Position numbers and translations under genes: made by a program
Virus record (IMG/VR): IMGVR_UViG_3300042311_000389
Coordinates: 1-64,000 of that record
Strand: one strand, 5' to 3'
Source of the DNA: a virus
Length of the DNA: 64,000 nucleotides
Notes under the pieces: model-generated
Told to the model about the DNA's origin: nothing
Database searches by the model: none
The model's input: the letters and a program-made list of their open reading frames with translations, nothing else
Shown here: positions 30,743-40,040 of the stretch, piece after piece
Layout: every line of letters begins with the position of its first letter
How positions within the stretch are numbered: the stretch's first letter is position 1

Positions 30743-33286
30743 ATGCCTTGTAGTTCAACATACTGTATAAATAACACCGGATTAGTTGGTGCCGACGACA
30801 CCTATATCACAGGTGGAACCTACAATGGTTACACTTATTGGTCGGGACAAACTAATGGTTGGGTAATCTTTTATTCAACCGGAACAACTAGTCAATGGTG
30901 TCTATCAAACACTTTTAGTGGAACTTGTTCATTAGCAGGAAAAACACCTTGTTTTAGCTCTTGCCCTGATTTAAGTACCGCCTATGTTTATTCCGGAGTG
31001 TGTCCAACACCAACGCCAACACCAACAAATAATTGTAGCGTTTTAGATTTTAACGCGGTATTTGATTGTGAATTTATTCCAACACCTACAATAACACCAA
31101 CCTCAACTATTACCCCAACACCGACAATAACGCCAACAGCGACAAACCCTTGTTCTATTATAGGTATTGATGCAATAGCGTATCGAACACCTCAGACATT
31201 ACCGTTAATGTTTATGTCGGAAAACTACGAACCATTACAGATGTTTGAACCTCTAACTATTTTTAATTGTGGTGTTTCAGGTGATGTTACATTTAATTTA
31301 ATTAATGACGATATTATTTGTACAAGCATTTTAACATTCCAAAATTGTTTTGACAATGAATTATTTTATTGTTCTAACGTATCATTACTACCAGGACAAT
31401 CGTTAGAATTATTTCAGGTATATGGTACACTAGTTGATAATGAATCTAAATGTATAACATACATTGGTAACTCCGATAATAATGTAGATATTAACACAAA
31501 TGAAATTATTATTGAGACAATATCATTTGGAAATGTTAATAATGGTAAATGTGTTGAATGTGATAATTATATACCACCAACACCAACACCAACACCGACA
31601 CAAACACCAACAAACACACCTACACCAACCGTTACTCCAACAAATACACCTACCCCAACAGTTACTCCAACAAATACGCCGACAAGTTCAATTCCGTCTA
31701 CACCAACACCAACACCAACATTAACAAATACACCGACAGTAAGTCCAACAATAGGTTCAACACCTACTGTAACACCGACAAACACACTAACACCGACACA
31801 GACACCGACACCAACTGAGACACCAACACCAACACCTACACCAACATCGGGTGCGACACCTATTGAAACATTCACAATGAGTGCAACAAGTTTGGATAGT
31901 ATTACACCAATTATTAGTGGACAAGGGTTTAGAGTTAGCGCATCATTACCATTTACAGTTGATTGGGGTGATGGTAATACAACTAATTATCTAGCCGGTT
32001 TAAGTTATATATCACATACATACTCTACACCTTATACAGGAAATATATTAATTCAATCTTCAGATTTAACATCAATAACTCATTTGGTTCCTAAAAATGT
32101 TACACCTCAAATTAATTCATTTTCAACAAGATATTTAGAAATTGAAACCTCTGAGTTAAATCTTTTGGATGGATTGATATCAATGGGTGACTCTAGTTCC
32201 CCTGATAATTATTTTTCATCAGGAGATATTAGTTCATTACCTTCAACATTGATTTATTTTTATTCAACATATAGTAATTGTTACGGTGATATTTTAGATT
32301 TACCGCCAAATTTGATAGATTTATCTATTAATTCCTTAAGTAGTAATTTAAATCAATCAAATACTATTACAGGTGATATTGTAAATTTACCATCAACTTT
32401 ACAAAAAATTGAAATTGGTGGAGATAATACTCTGAACGGAGATGTATCTGATTTCCCTTCATCACTTATCAATATAATCATAGATGGTCAAAACACTATC
32501 GACGGTGATATATCATCGATGTCAACACTAACTAATTTAGTACGATTCGACCTATATGGTAATAACAATCTTTTTGGTGATTTAGGTGGTTTATCAGGTA
32601 ATAGTGTTACCCAAATAAGAATAAAAGGAACAAACTATGTATCGGGTGACATATCAACATTACCATTAAATTTAACAACTCTTTTAGTTTGGGGTAATAA
32701 TACTCTTTACGGAGATATTAATACATTCAACTATTCAACATTATCATTCATACAAATTTATGGGGATAATAATATTATTGGAAATATTAGTTCATTAAAT
32801 TTAAATGTTGGCGCCACTTTTGATTTAGATGGTGATAATACGTTAACTGGTGATATCGCAACTTTAGGTAATTCTAACGCATATAGTTCAATAACTATAA
32901 AAGGTAATAACGACATTTACGGTAATATTCAAGATTTACCTTCTAATGCAATAAGAATTGGTATATACGGTAATAACACAATATCGGGTGATTTATCATT
33001 AATTAATTTAAACACCCGAACATTATATGTTTATGGTGCTAACACAATATCAGGATTCACAGATAGTACAAAAATTTTCACAGGTTTACAACAAATTGAA
33101 ATTATTGGTGATGGATTCGATAGTGCTAATATCGATAATTTACTAACAAGTTACGCTAATTCAACTTGGATTGGGGGAGGTCGATTGTTAAAATTAAATG
33201 GTACATCATTCCCTCTATGGAATAACACCACATCATACAGCACATTAGAAAACCCACCATTAAATGTTACTATAACAATATCATAA
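30743..33286 (+). CDS. Large fibre/adhesin with Thr-Pro stalk, PKD-like domain and GDI-type repeats
   Basis: An 847-residue protein. A Cys-rich N-terminal domain is followed by a first Thr-Pro segment (about 86-133), a folded domain, and a long Thr-Pro stalk (about 275-373). A PKD-like strand set contains [10 protein letters not shown] near 406. About 350 C-terminal residues are tandem repeats built on [20 protein letters not shown]-type units (leucine-rich, solenoid). The architecture, stalk plus repeat tip, is that of an adhesin that reads the host surface. It is likely virion-associated. The repeats make it a candidate for rapid evolution of host range. Confidence 0.65.
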   Translation: MPCSSTYCINNTGLVGADDTYITGGTYNGYTYWSGQTNGWVIFYSTGTTSQWCLSNTFSGTCSLAGKTPCFSSCPDLSTAYVYSGVCPTPTPTPTNNCSVLDFNAVFDCEFIPTPTITPTSTITPTPTITPTATNPCSIIGIDAIAYRTPQTLPLMFMSENYEPLQMFEPLTIFNCGVSGDVTFNLINDDIICTSILTFQNCFDNELFYCSNVSLLPGQSLELFQVYGTLVDNESKCITYIGNSDNNVDINTNEIIIETISFGNVNNGKCVECDNYIPPTPTPTPTQTPTNTPTPTVTPTNTPTPTVTPTNTPTSSIPSTPTPTPTLTNTPTVSPTIGSTPTVTPTNTLTPTQTPTPTETPTPTPTPTSGATPIETFTMSATSLDSITPIISGQGFRVSASLPFTVDWGDGNTTNYLAGLSYISHTYSTPYTGNILIQSSDLTSITHLVPKNVTPQINSFSTRYLEIETSELNLLDGLISMGDSSSPDNYFSSGDISSLPSTLIYFYSTYSNCYGDILDLPPNLIDLSINSLSSNLNQSNTITGDIVNLPSTLQKIEIGGDNTLNGDVSDFPSSLINIIIDGQNTIDGDISSMSTLTNLVRFDLYGNNNLFGDLGGLSGNSVTQIRIKGTNYVSGDISTLPLNLTTLLVWGNNTLYGDINTFNYSTLSFIQIYGDNNIIGNISSLNLNVGATFDLDGDNTLTGDIATLGNSNAYSSITIKGNNDIYGNIQDLPSNAIRIGIYGNNTISGDLSLINLNTRTLYVYGANTISGFTDSTKIFTGLQQIEIIGDGFDSANIDNLLTSYANSTWIGGGRLLKLNGTSFPLWNNTTSYSTLENPPLNVTITIS
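31567..31860 (+). repeat. ACACCA-type hexanucleotide repeat encoding a Thr-Pro stalk
   Basis: The stretch is dominated by ACACCA/ACACCG/ACTCCA hexamers encoding alternating Thr and Pro, with occasional Asn, Val or Ser. Because the unit is 6 bases, slippage would change stalk length without a frameshift. Similar tracts lie near 30393-30480, 31000-31140, 40598-40740 and 43742-44118. Confidence 0.8.
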
Positions 33287-33300
33287 AATGAAAATATAAT

Positions 33301-35526
33301 ATGACTACAATCGATATCACAAATATAATAGGATTAAGTTATCCATATGACATTTATGTCTGTGATATCTACGGTAATAATTGCATATTAGTGTCAACCG
33401 TATTTACAAGTATTCCACCAAGTAATACAATATTATTACCACCTCAATTTAACAACGCATCATCCGTTGGAATTAAAGTAATAACTTTAGATGGTTGTGA
33501 GAGATTCAAAATAGTCGATTGTTATTCTATCAACCCAGCATTACCATTTATATCTAATTGGGATACTACATTATTTATTGAAACAATAACATTACCATAT
33601 GAACCAACAGGGTTTTATTATGGCACAATTGATTGGGGTGATGGGGTCATAACTGATAACACCTACCTTAATAGGTCACACACTTATTTTACACCAGGTT
33701 CTTATACTATAACAATTACAGGAACATTAGTTGGGTGGAGTTTTAATAATAGTGGAGATAGACTAAAAATTAAGGGAGTTTCCCAATGGGGCTGTTTACA
33801 ATTAGGTAATTTAGGATTTAATTTCGCCGGTTGTAATAATTTAATTTTAACTTCTGTTAGTGATACATTAAATTTGACAGGAACAAATAATTTAAAATCA
33901 TTATTTTATTTTTGTTCATCAATCACCACAATAAATAATTTAAATGATTGGGATGTTTCAGATGTAACAGATATGTCAAATATGTTCAATTTTTGTAGTT
34001 CATTTAACCAACCTTTAGATTCTTGGGATGTTTCAAATGTTACTGATATGTCTCAAATGTTTCGATTTACTTCATTTAATCAAAATATTAGTACTTGGGA
34101 TGTATCAAATGTGACGAATATGTCGTTGATGTTTCAGAATTGTCCATTCAATAACGGTGGTTCACCGTCTATTAGTGGGTGGTCAACATCAAATGTTACT
34201 AATATGTCTCAAATGTTTTGGAACACAACACCTTTTAATCAACCAATAGGTTCTTGGAATACATCTAATGTCACCAATATGTCAGGAATGTTTCGGAACG
34301 CGACCCAATTTAACCAACCATTAGATTATTGGAACACATCTAATGTGACTAATATGAGTCAAATGTTTAATAACACTATCCTATTTGACCAACCTATTGG
34401 AACTTGGAATGTTTCAAATGTGATTAATATGAGTCAAATGTTCATTAACGCAACATCATTTAATCAACCTATAAATAATTGGGAAAGAATATCATCTCCT
34501 GACACATCAACATTATCGAACGTAACAAATATGGATAATATGTTTAATGGTGCCATCCTATTTAACCAACCAATAGGTTCTTGGAATACATCTAACGTTA
34601 TAGATATGGGAGGTATGTTTTTAGGTGCAATTTTATTTAATCAACCAATAGGTTCTTGGAATACATCTAATGTTACGAATATGGGGTCAATGTTTAGTAA
34701 CGCAACTCAATTTAACCAACCAATAGGTTCTTGGAACACATCTAATGTGACTAATATGAGTCAAATGTTTAGAAATGCCGAATTTTTTAATCAAGATATT
34801 GGAGGTTGGGATGTTTCAAATGTTCAGTCTATGACAGTTATGTTCCAAAGGTCTGGTGTCTCAATTAGTTCTTTCAATAACGGTGGTTCACCATCAATTA
34901 GTGCGTGGACTCCAACATCTCTTATATCTACATTTGGTATGTTTAATGGGGCAAATAATTTTAATCAAGATATCGGAAATTGGGATGTTAGTACTATTAC
35001 CAATTTTAGTGGAATGTTTTTAGTTTCAGCATTTAATAATGGTGGTTCACCATCAATTAGTGGGTGGACAATAAACACCTCAAGTAATGTTAATATGTAC
35101 ATTATGTTTGGTATAACGCCATTTAATCAATTTATTGGTAATTGGAATGTTTCAAAGGTAATTAGTATGCAAGAAATGTTTAGGTCAAGTGGAGCATTTA
35201 ATCAAGACATTTCAAGTTGGAATGTTTCAGGTGTTACAGATATGAGTTTAATGTTTTACGCCGCAACAGCATTTAATCAAAATATTGGTGGATGGAATGT
35301 GAAAAACGTTAGTAACTTTACAGGATTTATGTCTGGTAAAACATTTACGGATTATTCAACAACAAACTTAGACGCAATTTATAATGGATGGAGTTCATTA
35401 CCATCTGTAAAACCAAATGTTAATATCTTCTTTAATGATATTAAATACACATTATCCGGTCAATCAGGTAAAAATATACTTACAGGAGCCCCAAACAATT
35501 GGGTAATTACTGATGGTGGAATTTAA
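33301..35526 (+). CDS. BspA-like (DUF285) repeat fibre protein
   Basis: A 741-residue protein. The N-terminal domain ([20 protein letters not shown]) is paralogous to that of 30162-30710. A PKD-like segment with [11 protein letters not shown] is near 113. From about residue 205 to 690 there are many tandem ~25-residue units of the form W(D/N)(V/T)[14 protein letters not shown]. That matches the DUF285 / bacterial surface 26-residue repeat of BspA-type adhesins. Such repeats bind proteins or glycans in bacteria. Here they probably form the receptor-binding part of a fibre. Its stop overlaps the convergent 35523-35705 stop. Confidence 0.8.
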   Translation: MTTIDITNIIGLSYPYDIYVCDIYGNNCILVSTVFTSIPPSNTILLPPQFNNASSVGIKVITLDGCERFKIVDCYSINPALPFISNWDTTLFIETITLPYEPTGFYYGTIDWGDGVITDNTYLNRSHTYFTPGSYTITITGTLVGWSFNNSGDRLKIKGVSQWGCLQLGNLGFNFAGCNNLILTSVSDTLNLTGTNNLKSLFYFCSSITTINNLNDWDVSDVTDMSNMFNFCSSFNQPLDSWDVSNVTDMSQMFRFTSFNQNISTWDVSNVTNMSLMFQNCPFNNGGSPSISGWSTSNVTNMSQMFWNTTPFNQPIGSWNTSNVTNMSGMFRNATQFNQPLDYWNTSNVTNMSQMFNNTILFDQPIGTWNVSNVINMSQMFINATSFNQPINNWERISSPDTSTLSNVTNMDNMFNGAILFNQPIGSWNTSNVIDMGGMFLGAILFNQPIGSWNTSNVTNMGSMFSNATQFNQPIGSWNTSNVTNMSQMFRNAEFFNQDIGGWDVSNVQSMTVMFQRSGVSISSFNNGGSPSISAWTPTSLISTFGMFNGANNFNQDIGNWDVSTITNFSGMFLVSAFNNGGSPSISGWTINTSSNVNMYIMFGITPFNQFIGNWNVSKVISMQEMFRSSGAFNQDISSWNVSGVTDMSLMFYAATAFNQNIGGWNVKNVSNFTGFMSGKTFTDYSTTNLDAIYNGWSSLPSVKPNVNIFFNDIKYTLSGQSGKNILTGAPNNWVITDGGI
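33946..35330 (+). repeat. Tandem ~75-base coding repeats (DUF285 units)
   Basis: Units sharing TTTAATCAACC(A/T)ATAGG-like text followed by TTCTTGGAATACATCTAATG recur, nearly identical around 34230, 34560, 34635 and 34710. Others are more diverged. The identity at DNA level invites homologous recombination between units. Confidence 0.8.
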
Positions 35527-35705
35527 TCTGTTAATTTCTTAGGCGATTTACCCAAGTTTTCATATATCCTTAGAAGTTTTAAGGATTCATAATAATTTTT
35601 CTCAAGACGTTCCAATTCTTTTTCCGGAACACCTTTGTCACAAGCCAATTCATATTGTTCTTTAGCTTCTGTAACAATATTTGATATGGTACTAATAAGT
35701 TTCAT
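35523..35705 (-). CDS. Small protein with candidate capsid-targeting N-terminus
   Basis: A 60-residue helical protein. It begins [20 protein letters not shown], strikingly like KITKVLSNLITEDA at the start of the 10000-11394 product, and V-T-E falls at the same position as I-T-E. The rest is a charged coiled coil. The start is the ATG at 35705, 3 bases after a TATTTATA motif. It is a lone leftward gene within the rightward fibre cassette, unlikely unless independently expressed. I infer a small internal head protein like T4 IPI-IPIII; function unproven. Confidence 0.6.
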   Translation of the reverse strand: MKLISTISNIVTEAKEQYELACDKGVPEKELERLEKNYYESLKLLRIYENLGKSPKKLTD

Positions 35706-35708
35706 ATC

Positions 35709-35716
35709 TATAAATA
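35709..35716 (-). promoter_or_regulatory. Late-type motif TATTTATA
   Basis: On the minus strand TATTTATA-GAT-ATG, the same 3-base spacing and almost the same 17 bases as at 5775-5786. Confidence 0.5.
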
Positions 35717-35781
35717 TCACCAATTACACCATTTATTAAAAGTAAATGTCAATTATATTTTAATAAAATCAAACTTTAGAT

Positions 35782-35789
35782 TATTTATA
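35782..35789 (+). promoter_or_regulatory. Late-type motif TATTTATA
   Basis: TATTTATAGTAAAATAAC lies 19 bases before the ATG at 35809, divergent from the motif at 35709-35716. Confidence 0.55.
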
Positions 35790-35808
35790 GTAAAATAACA
35801 AATATAAA

Positions 35809-36483
35809 ATGGTAGGGAATAACATATATTACTTTGAATCGTGTTGTGGAAATGTTTCTTCAATTGGTATATCAAGTGGGGAAACAACAACTCCTTGGAC
35901 TAATTTTAGTGCTACAACAGGGAATCAATATGGCGTTGTCATAAATGGTTTATTTTCAGGTTGTGTTACCTATAGCGGTGTCACAACAACACCATTAGAA
36001 GGTTTAACAATATATGACGCACCACCATCATTTCTATTATATAACGATTGTGATGTATGTAAGATAACTTTTCCGTGTTTTACACCCGCACCAGCTAATA
36101 TTCCTGTAATAACAGGACAAATAAATGAATGTGGTGTAATTACAATTTTACCTATGCAAGTTGAGTGTGTTTCAAATAACCCATCCTCATCTCAGTCATC
36201 GGATGGCGAAGTTTCAGTATCAATTACAGGTGGAACACCACCATATACAGTTTATTGGTCTTCATCAACAAATCCAAGTATGGGGATTCATCCCGCATTA
36301 AATAATATACCAAACGGTACTTACGCAGCAACTGTTGTAGATTCTTACGGAGATTTTACAGTAACAGTTTATTGCACAATTTTCACAGATAAAGATTGTT
36401 CTTTTGGTGCGTCTATAACAGAATTTCCTGTTATTGAATGTATACCTAATAATATTACCGGATACACATTTGATATAACATAA
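35809..36483 (+). CDS. Fibre-cassette protein with one SprB-like repeat
   Basis: A 224-residue protein. The N-terminal part is Cys-rich (YYFESCCGNVSS, DCDVCKITFPC). Residues about 128-185 form one SprB-like beta repeat: DGEVSVSITGGTPPYTVYWS, then IPNGTYAATVVDSYGDF. SprB repeats occur in the Flavobacterium gliding adhesin and other Bacteroidota surface proteins. It has its own late-type motif and leads the second half of the fibre cassette. Virion location is inferred from context. Confidence 0.65.
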   Translation: MVGNNIYYFESCCGNVSSIGISSGETTTPWTNFSATTGNQYGVVINGLFSGCVTYSGVTTTPLEGLTIYDAPPSFLLYNDCDVCKITFPCFTPAPANIPVITGQINECGVITILPMQVECVSNNPSSSQSSDGEVSVSITGGTPPYTVYWSSSTNPSMGIHPALNNIPNGTYAATVVDSYGDFTVTVYCTIFTDKDCSFGASITEFPVIECIPNNITGYTFDIT

Positions 36484-36487
36484 CCAT

Positions 36488-38686
36488 ATGCCAGCAACAT
36501 TTTCAGCCGCAACTTGTATAACATATAATCCCGGTCCTGTACCTGCGGAAGGTCCTTTTGAGATTTATTTAAATAATGATTATGACGCAGCCCCATTTAT
36601 ACCTTATCTTACTTTATGGGATGTTACGGGAACACAATGTCCTTATATAATTGAAGTTCCTACAGGAACAACAGTTATTAACTTTAAAGACATTGTAACC
36701 AATTACTGTATTAACATTCCTGTTCAAGATAATAACTTATGTATTAATTGTGACTTAGGATTATCCGATTATTCAGCAACTTCAATTGGTAACATTACCG
36801 CAGGATATTTAACGGGGTCTTGTAATCCATCAGATTATCAAATAATTTGGTATGGCCCAAATAACCCAACATTATTTTCATTTTCGTCCGGTGTTGGTAT
36901 TTTCGGAGTATATGGAATATCTGCAAGTACAGTTAATCATCCTTTACTAGGGTCACAAGCAATGCCTAGAGAAGCCGGTGTTTACATCCCTGTTATTACT
37001 AATGTAATAGCAAATGGGATACACTATTCTATTACAGGTGATAGTTCTACCATACCCGCGGATTTAAATTGTTTATCATCAATTAATGTATTACCAATAA
37101 CTTGTGACATAGATACAAACCCAACAACAACGTATCCTTTGACCGAATATAAACATTATATAAATTTAGATGTTGCCTCTACAGATTTAGTTGACTCACA
37201 AGCAACATTTAAAATCACATCAAACACTAAATACCTTGTTTGGGCTTTTCAAGGAAGAGCGTTTGCCGATAGAATTACTATAAGTTTTAGTGGCGCAAAT
37301 TATCCCGATAAAATTGGTTTAGAAGATTTTGTAATTGGGGCTTGTTTAGATAATCTAACCCCTTGCCAAACTAATGTTTCAAATAGATTCGCACCAAACT
37401 TGTTTCCTAAATCAGCAAGAACAGAAAGTTATTTTCAAAAAATAACAACGCTAACTGCATTCACCATAAATGATTATGACGAGATTATAGTTGATTTCAA
37501 ACCTAGCGTACCCAATACATTATGGGACTTTTATATGTCTTGTTTAGATGATTGGACTTGTGTGGACTGTATAACAAATCCTACTCAAATGAAAATTATT
37601 GGTAGTTCTGTTTATCGTAATACATCCGGTTGTAATGTTACTATTGGTTACACTCTTGATGGGTGCAACGTAAATTACCCAAACACATCCGATTATATAA
37701 ATTATTTTGCCGCATATAACAACGGTACTTCATATATTTCAACTTTCCCAATTTCTGCAGTATTTTACACACCACGCTTTTATTCTCAAAACACGACTTG
37801 TCTTGGTAATACCGCACAATGTTTTTTAGATTCTGAGTCAACATCATATAATAAAACTTTTTTACCTGACGGTAGAGGGGTTTTTGGTTTCACAGGGTCG
37901 AGTACATTTATATCAACATATTACCAATCGTGGGTGTCCAAAATACCAACTTGTTGGTCACCACCAGGACCACCACCTACAGATTTAGGATATTACAAAT
38001 CCTTTGCCGTAACGATACCTTCACAGGGCTCTACAGTAAATTGTGTTGGTGATACAGGTGTCGCAAGTTATACTAGATTAATATTCCACCCAACATCAAT
38101 CATCGAAACAGGTACAACAGGTTCTCAATATTATATGACAATAACTGCAAATACAATAACAAAACAAATAACCTTACCATCTGACCCGTGTGGAGACCCT
38201 AATACTTCAATAACAACCTTAGTAAACGAGATTAATAGCACATCAACAAGTTCTTCGGCACTATGGGGAACAAATAGAACATTCCCATCAACAGGTCTTT
38301 ACTATAAAAGTCCAGTTTCAGCCACATACATAGCCACAGGTTTCACCTCATCTACAACCGCTGATACTAAATCAGGTTATTGGTTAAGTACAAGTGGTAG
38401 TTTTAATACATATCCATTTTCAGGCACCCCATCAACATTAATACCGTCCTTGTCGGGAACAGTTTGTAATTATGATTCATATGGACAGTCAACATTTAAC
38501 GCTACTGCAGGTCAGACAACTTTTTTACACTATAGACACGAATATCAAACTAGATTATTAAACTCTTCAAATGATTTTGAGATTTGGGGCACACCAATAG
38601 TCAATGGTATTAGGGTCCCACCTCAAGTTTTAGCTTATAGTAATATAGGTGGTATAATAACTACTAATCCAACATATGTAATTTAA
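36488..38686 (+). CDS. Large fibre-cassette structural protein
   Basis: A 732-residue beta-rich protein with no recognised catalytic motif. Near the start GPFEIYLNNDYDAAPFIPYL recalls the N-terminal attachment domain of other cassette proteins. Several Cys pairs are present (CINCDLG, CVDCITNP). Ser/Thr/Asn/Tyr-rich composition is typical of phage fibres. It lies 4 bases after the previous gene and 1 base before the next. I infer a fibre or tip component. Confidence 0.55.
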   Translation: MPATFSAATCITYNPGPVPAEGPFEIYLNNDYDAAPFIPYLTLWDVTGTQCPYIIEVPTGTTVINFKDIVTNYCINIPVQDNNLCINCDLGLSDYSATSIGNITAGYLTGSCNPSDYQIIWYGPNNPTLFSFSSGVGIFGVYGISASTVNHPLLGSQAMPREAGVYIPVITNVIANGIHYSITGDSSTIPADLNCLSSINVLPITCDIDTNPTTTYPLTEYKHYINLDVASTDLVDSQATFKITSNTKYLVWAFQGRAFADRITISFSGANYPDKIGLEDFVIGACLDNLTPCQTNVSNRFAPNLFPKSARTESYFQKITTLTAFTINDYDEIIVDFKPSVPNTLWDFYMSCLDDWTCVDCITNPTQMKIIGSSVYRNTSGCNVTIGYTLDGCNVNYPNTSDYINYFAAYNNGTSYISTFPISAVFYTPRFYSQNTTCLGNTAQCFLDSESTSYNKTFLPDGRGVFGFTGSSTFISTYYQSWVSKIPTCWSPPGPPPTDLGYYKSFAVTIPSQGSTVNCVGDTGVASYTRLIFHPTSIIETGTTGSQYYMTITANTITKQITLPSDPCGDPNTSITTLVNEINSTSTSSSALWGTNRTFPSTGLYYKSPVSATYIATGFTSSTTADTKSGYWLSTSGSFNTYPFSGTPSTLIPSLSGTVCNYDSYGQSTFNATAGQTTFLHYRHEYQTRLLNSSNDFEIWGTPIVNGIRVPPQVLAYSNIGGIITTNPTYVI

Positions 38687-38687
38687 T

Positions 38688-40016
38688 ATGAGTACAACTA
38701 AACATTATCAAATACAAATAACGGGAGGAACATCTACCGGACCATACACCGTTTACTACGGTGTGGTTCCTAACCCACCATTATTCACAAATTCTATTGT
38801 ACCACCTATTTATCCAATAAGTGACCCAATAGTCTACGCTCAAAATCTAGACATAGATGAATTAACGGGAGAAGGAATTATTGTTGAGGTACCAATATCA
38901 ACAACTGTTCTATATCTGTATAATCAACTTTGTCCTGATAACACAATTACTTTAGTACCAACTAACAATATTGTTTATAAAGATTTTTGTTTAACTTTCA
39001 CCAATTTTTCGGAAGCAATAACAGTAACCACTCAACATCATTTTACCCAAAATGGGTTTGATAGTAACGGAAATCCTATTTGGGTTTCTGATAGTGATAG
39101 TAGTATAAATATTAAATGGAATGGTACTAATTGGGTAGTATTAGGGTATAACCCATTAGATATCCCTATAACTATAAAATCAGGTTCAGGTGTAACTGCA
39201 AACCCACCTGAAGGGTGGTCTATTGATGGTGTATCTTCACGAGTATTTCAAGTTGTTTATAACATAAATGAATGTTCTTCACTTTACGAAAAATCATCAT
39301 TTCCAGCAAGTATTAATCAACCAACTTGTTTATGTGATGGTAGTATATTATTTAACCCTAACTTAGATAACCCTCCATTCACATATTCAATTAATAATGG
39401 TGTGACATATAGTAATTCACCAATATTTTCAAATTTATGTTCAGGGATTTATAGTTTATCTATATTAGATTCATTAGGTAATAATTTTGGTAAAACAATT
39501 ACTTTAGACGAACCAACATTTGCAACAACATATACATTATCAGTAAATACTATACCAAGTACTCAAATTAATAACCCGACAACTATTTCTAAAACTTACG
39601 AGACGACTATAATTGTTACTCCGGAGTTACCGGATGGTACTACAGTGTATTTTGATTTGATACATAACAATAGTTTCTATTCAGGTCCGTTAAGTGGTAC
39701 TTCAATATTGACAACAGGTACTTCATTATATAAAAATGAAATTTCAATTCCATTATCGTCAACATTTAATGATGATTCAACATCTATTAATACATCACCG
39801 GGTTGTCAAAGTAATATAATATATCAATATAATACAACAGAATCTTGGAATACTTTGGGATTAACAAACACAGATACTATAACCATTACCACATCAACTA
39901 GAGTAGATAAAACTACATTAGGACTTTGTGTTGTTGGGTATAGTGACGATTCTTACTCAATTGCCAACGCTCGTATAGAAGGTTGTGATTGTTGTACAAT
40001 ATTAATTAACACATAA
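38688..40016 (+). CDS. Fibre-cassette protein with SprB-like repeat
   Basis: A 442-residue protein. The N-terminus (YQIQITGGTSTGPYTVYYG) resembles the attachment-like domain of 36488-38686. Residues about 205-270 form a SprB-like repeat (CLCDGSILFNPN, PFTYSINNG, then SGIYSLSILDSLGN). The C-terminal domain ends GCDCCTILIN. No enzyme motif is seen. It is likely to form part of a tail fibre with its neighbours. Confidence 0.6.
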   Translation: MSTTKHYQIQITGGTSTGPYTVYYGVVPNPPLFTNSIVPPIYPISDPIVYAQNLDIDELTGEGIIVEVPISTTVLYLYNQLCPDNTITLVPTNNIVYKDFCLTFTNFSEAITVTTQHHFTQNGFDSNGNPIWVSDSDSSINIKWNGTNWVVLGYNPLDIPITIKSGSGVTANPPEGWSIDGVSSRVFQVVYNINECSSLYEKSSFPASINQPTCLCDGSILFNPNLDNPPFTYSINNGVTYSNSPIFSNLCSGIYSLSILDSLGNNFGKTITLDEPTFATTYTLSVNTIPSTQINNPTTISKTYETTIIVTPELPDGTTVYFDLIHNNSFYSGPLSGTSILTTGTSLYKNEISIPLSSTFNDDSTSINTSPGCQSNIIYQYNTTESWNTLGLTNTDTITITTSTRVDKTTLGLCVVGYSDDSYSIANARIEGCDCCTILINT

Positions 40017-40028
40017 TCAAAAATATAA

Positions 40029-40036
40029 TATTTATA
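40029..40036 (+). promoter_or_regulatory. Late-type motif TATTTATA
   Basis: TATTTATA-TAGT-ATG places the motif 4 bases before the start at 40041. Confidence 0.45.
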
Positions 40037-40040
40037 TAGT

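Noticed and set aside
31567-31875. Leftward open frame of Gly-Val repeats in the Thr-Pro tract
   Set aside because: It is the reverse reading of the ACACCA repeat, lacks a start context and lies inside a clear rightward fibre gene.
33946-35330. Regular repeats that could look like a CRISPR array
   Set aside because: The units are contiguous, ~75 bases, in frame, and encode DUF285 repeats; there are no unique spacers.
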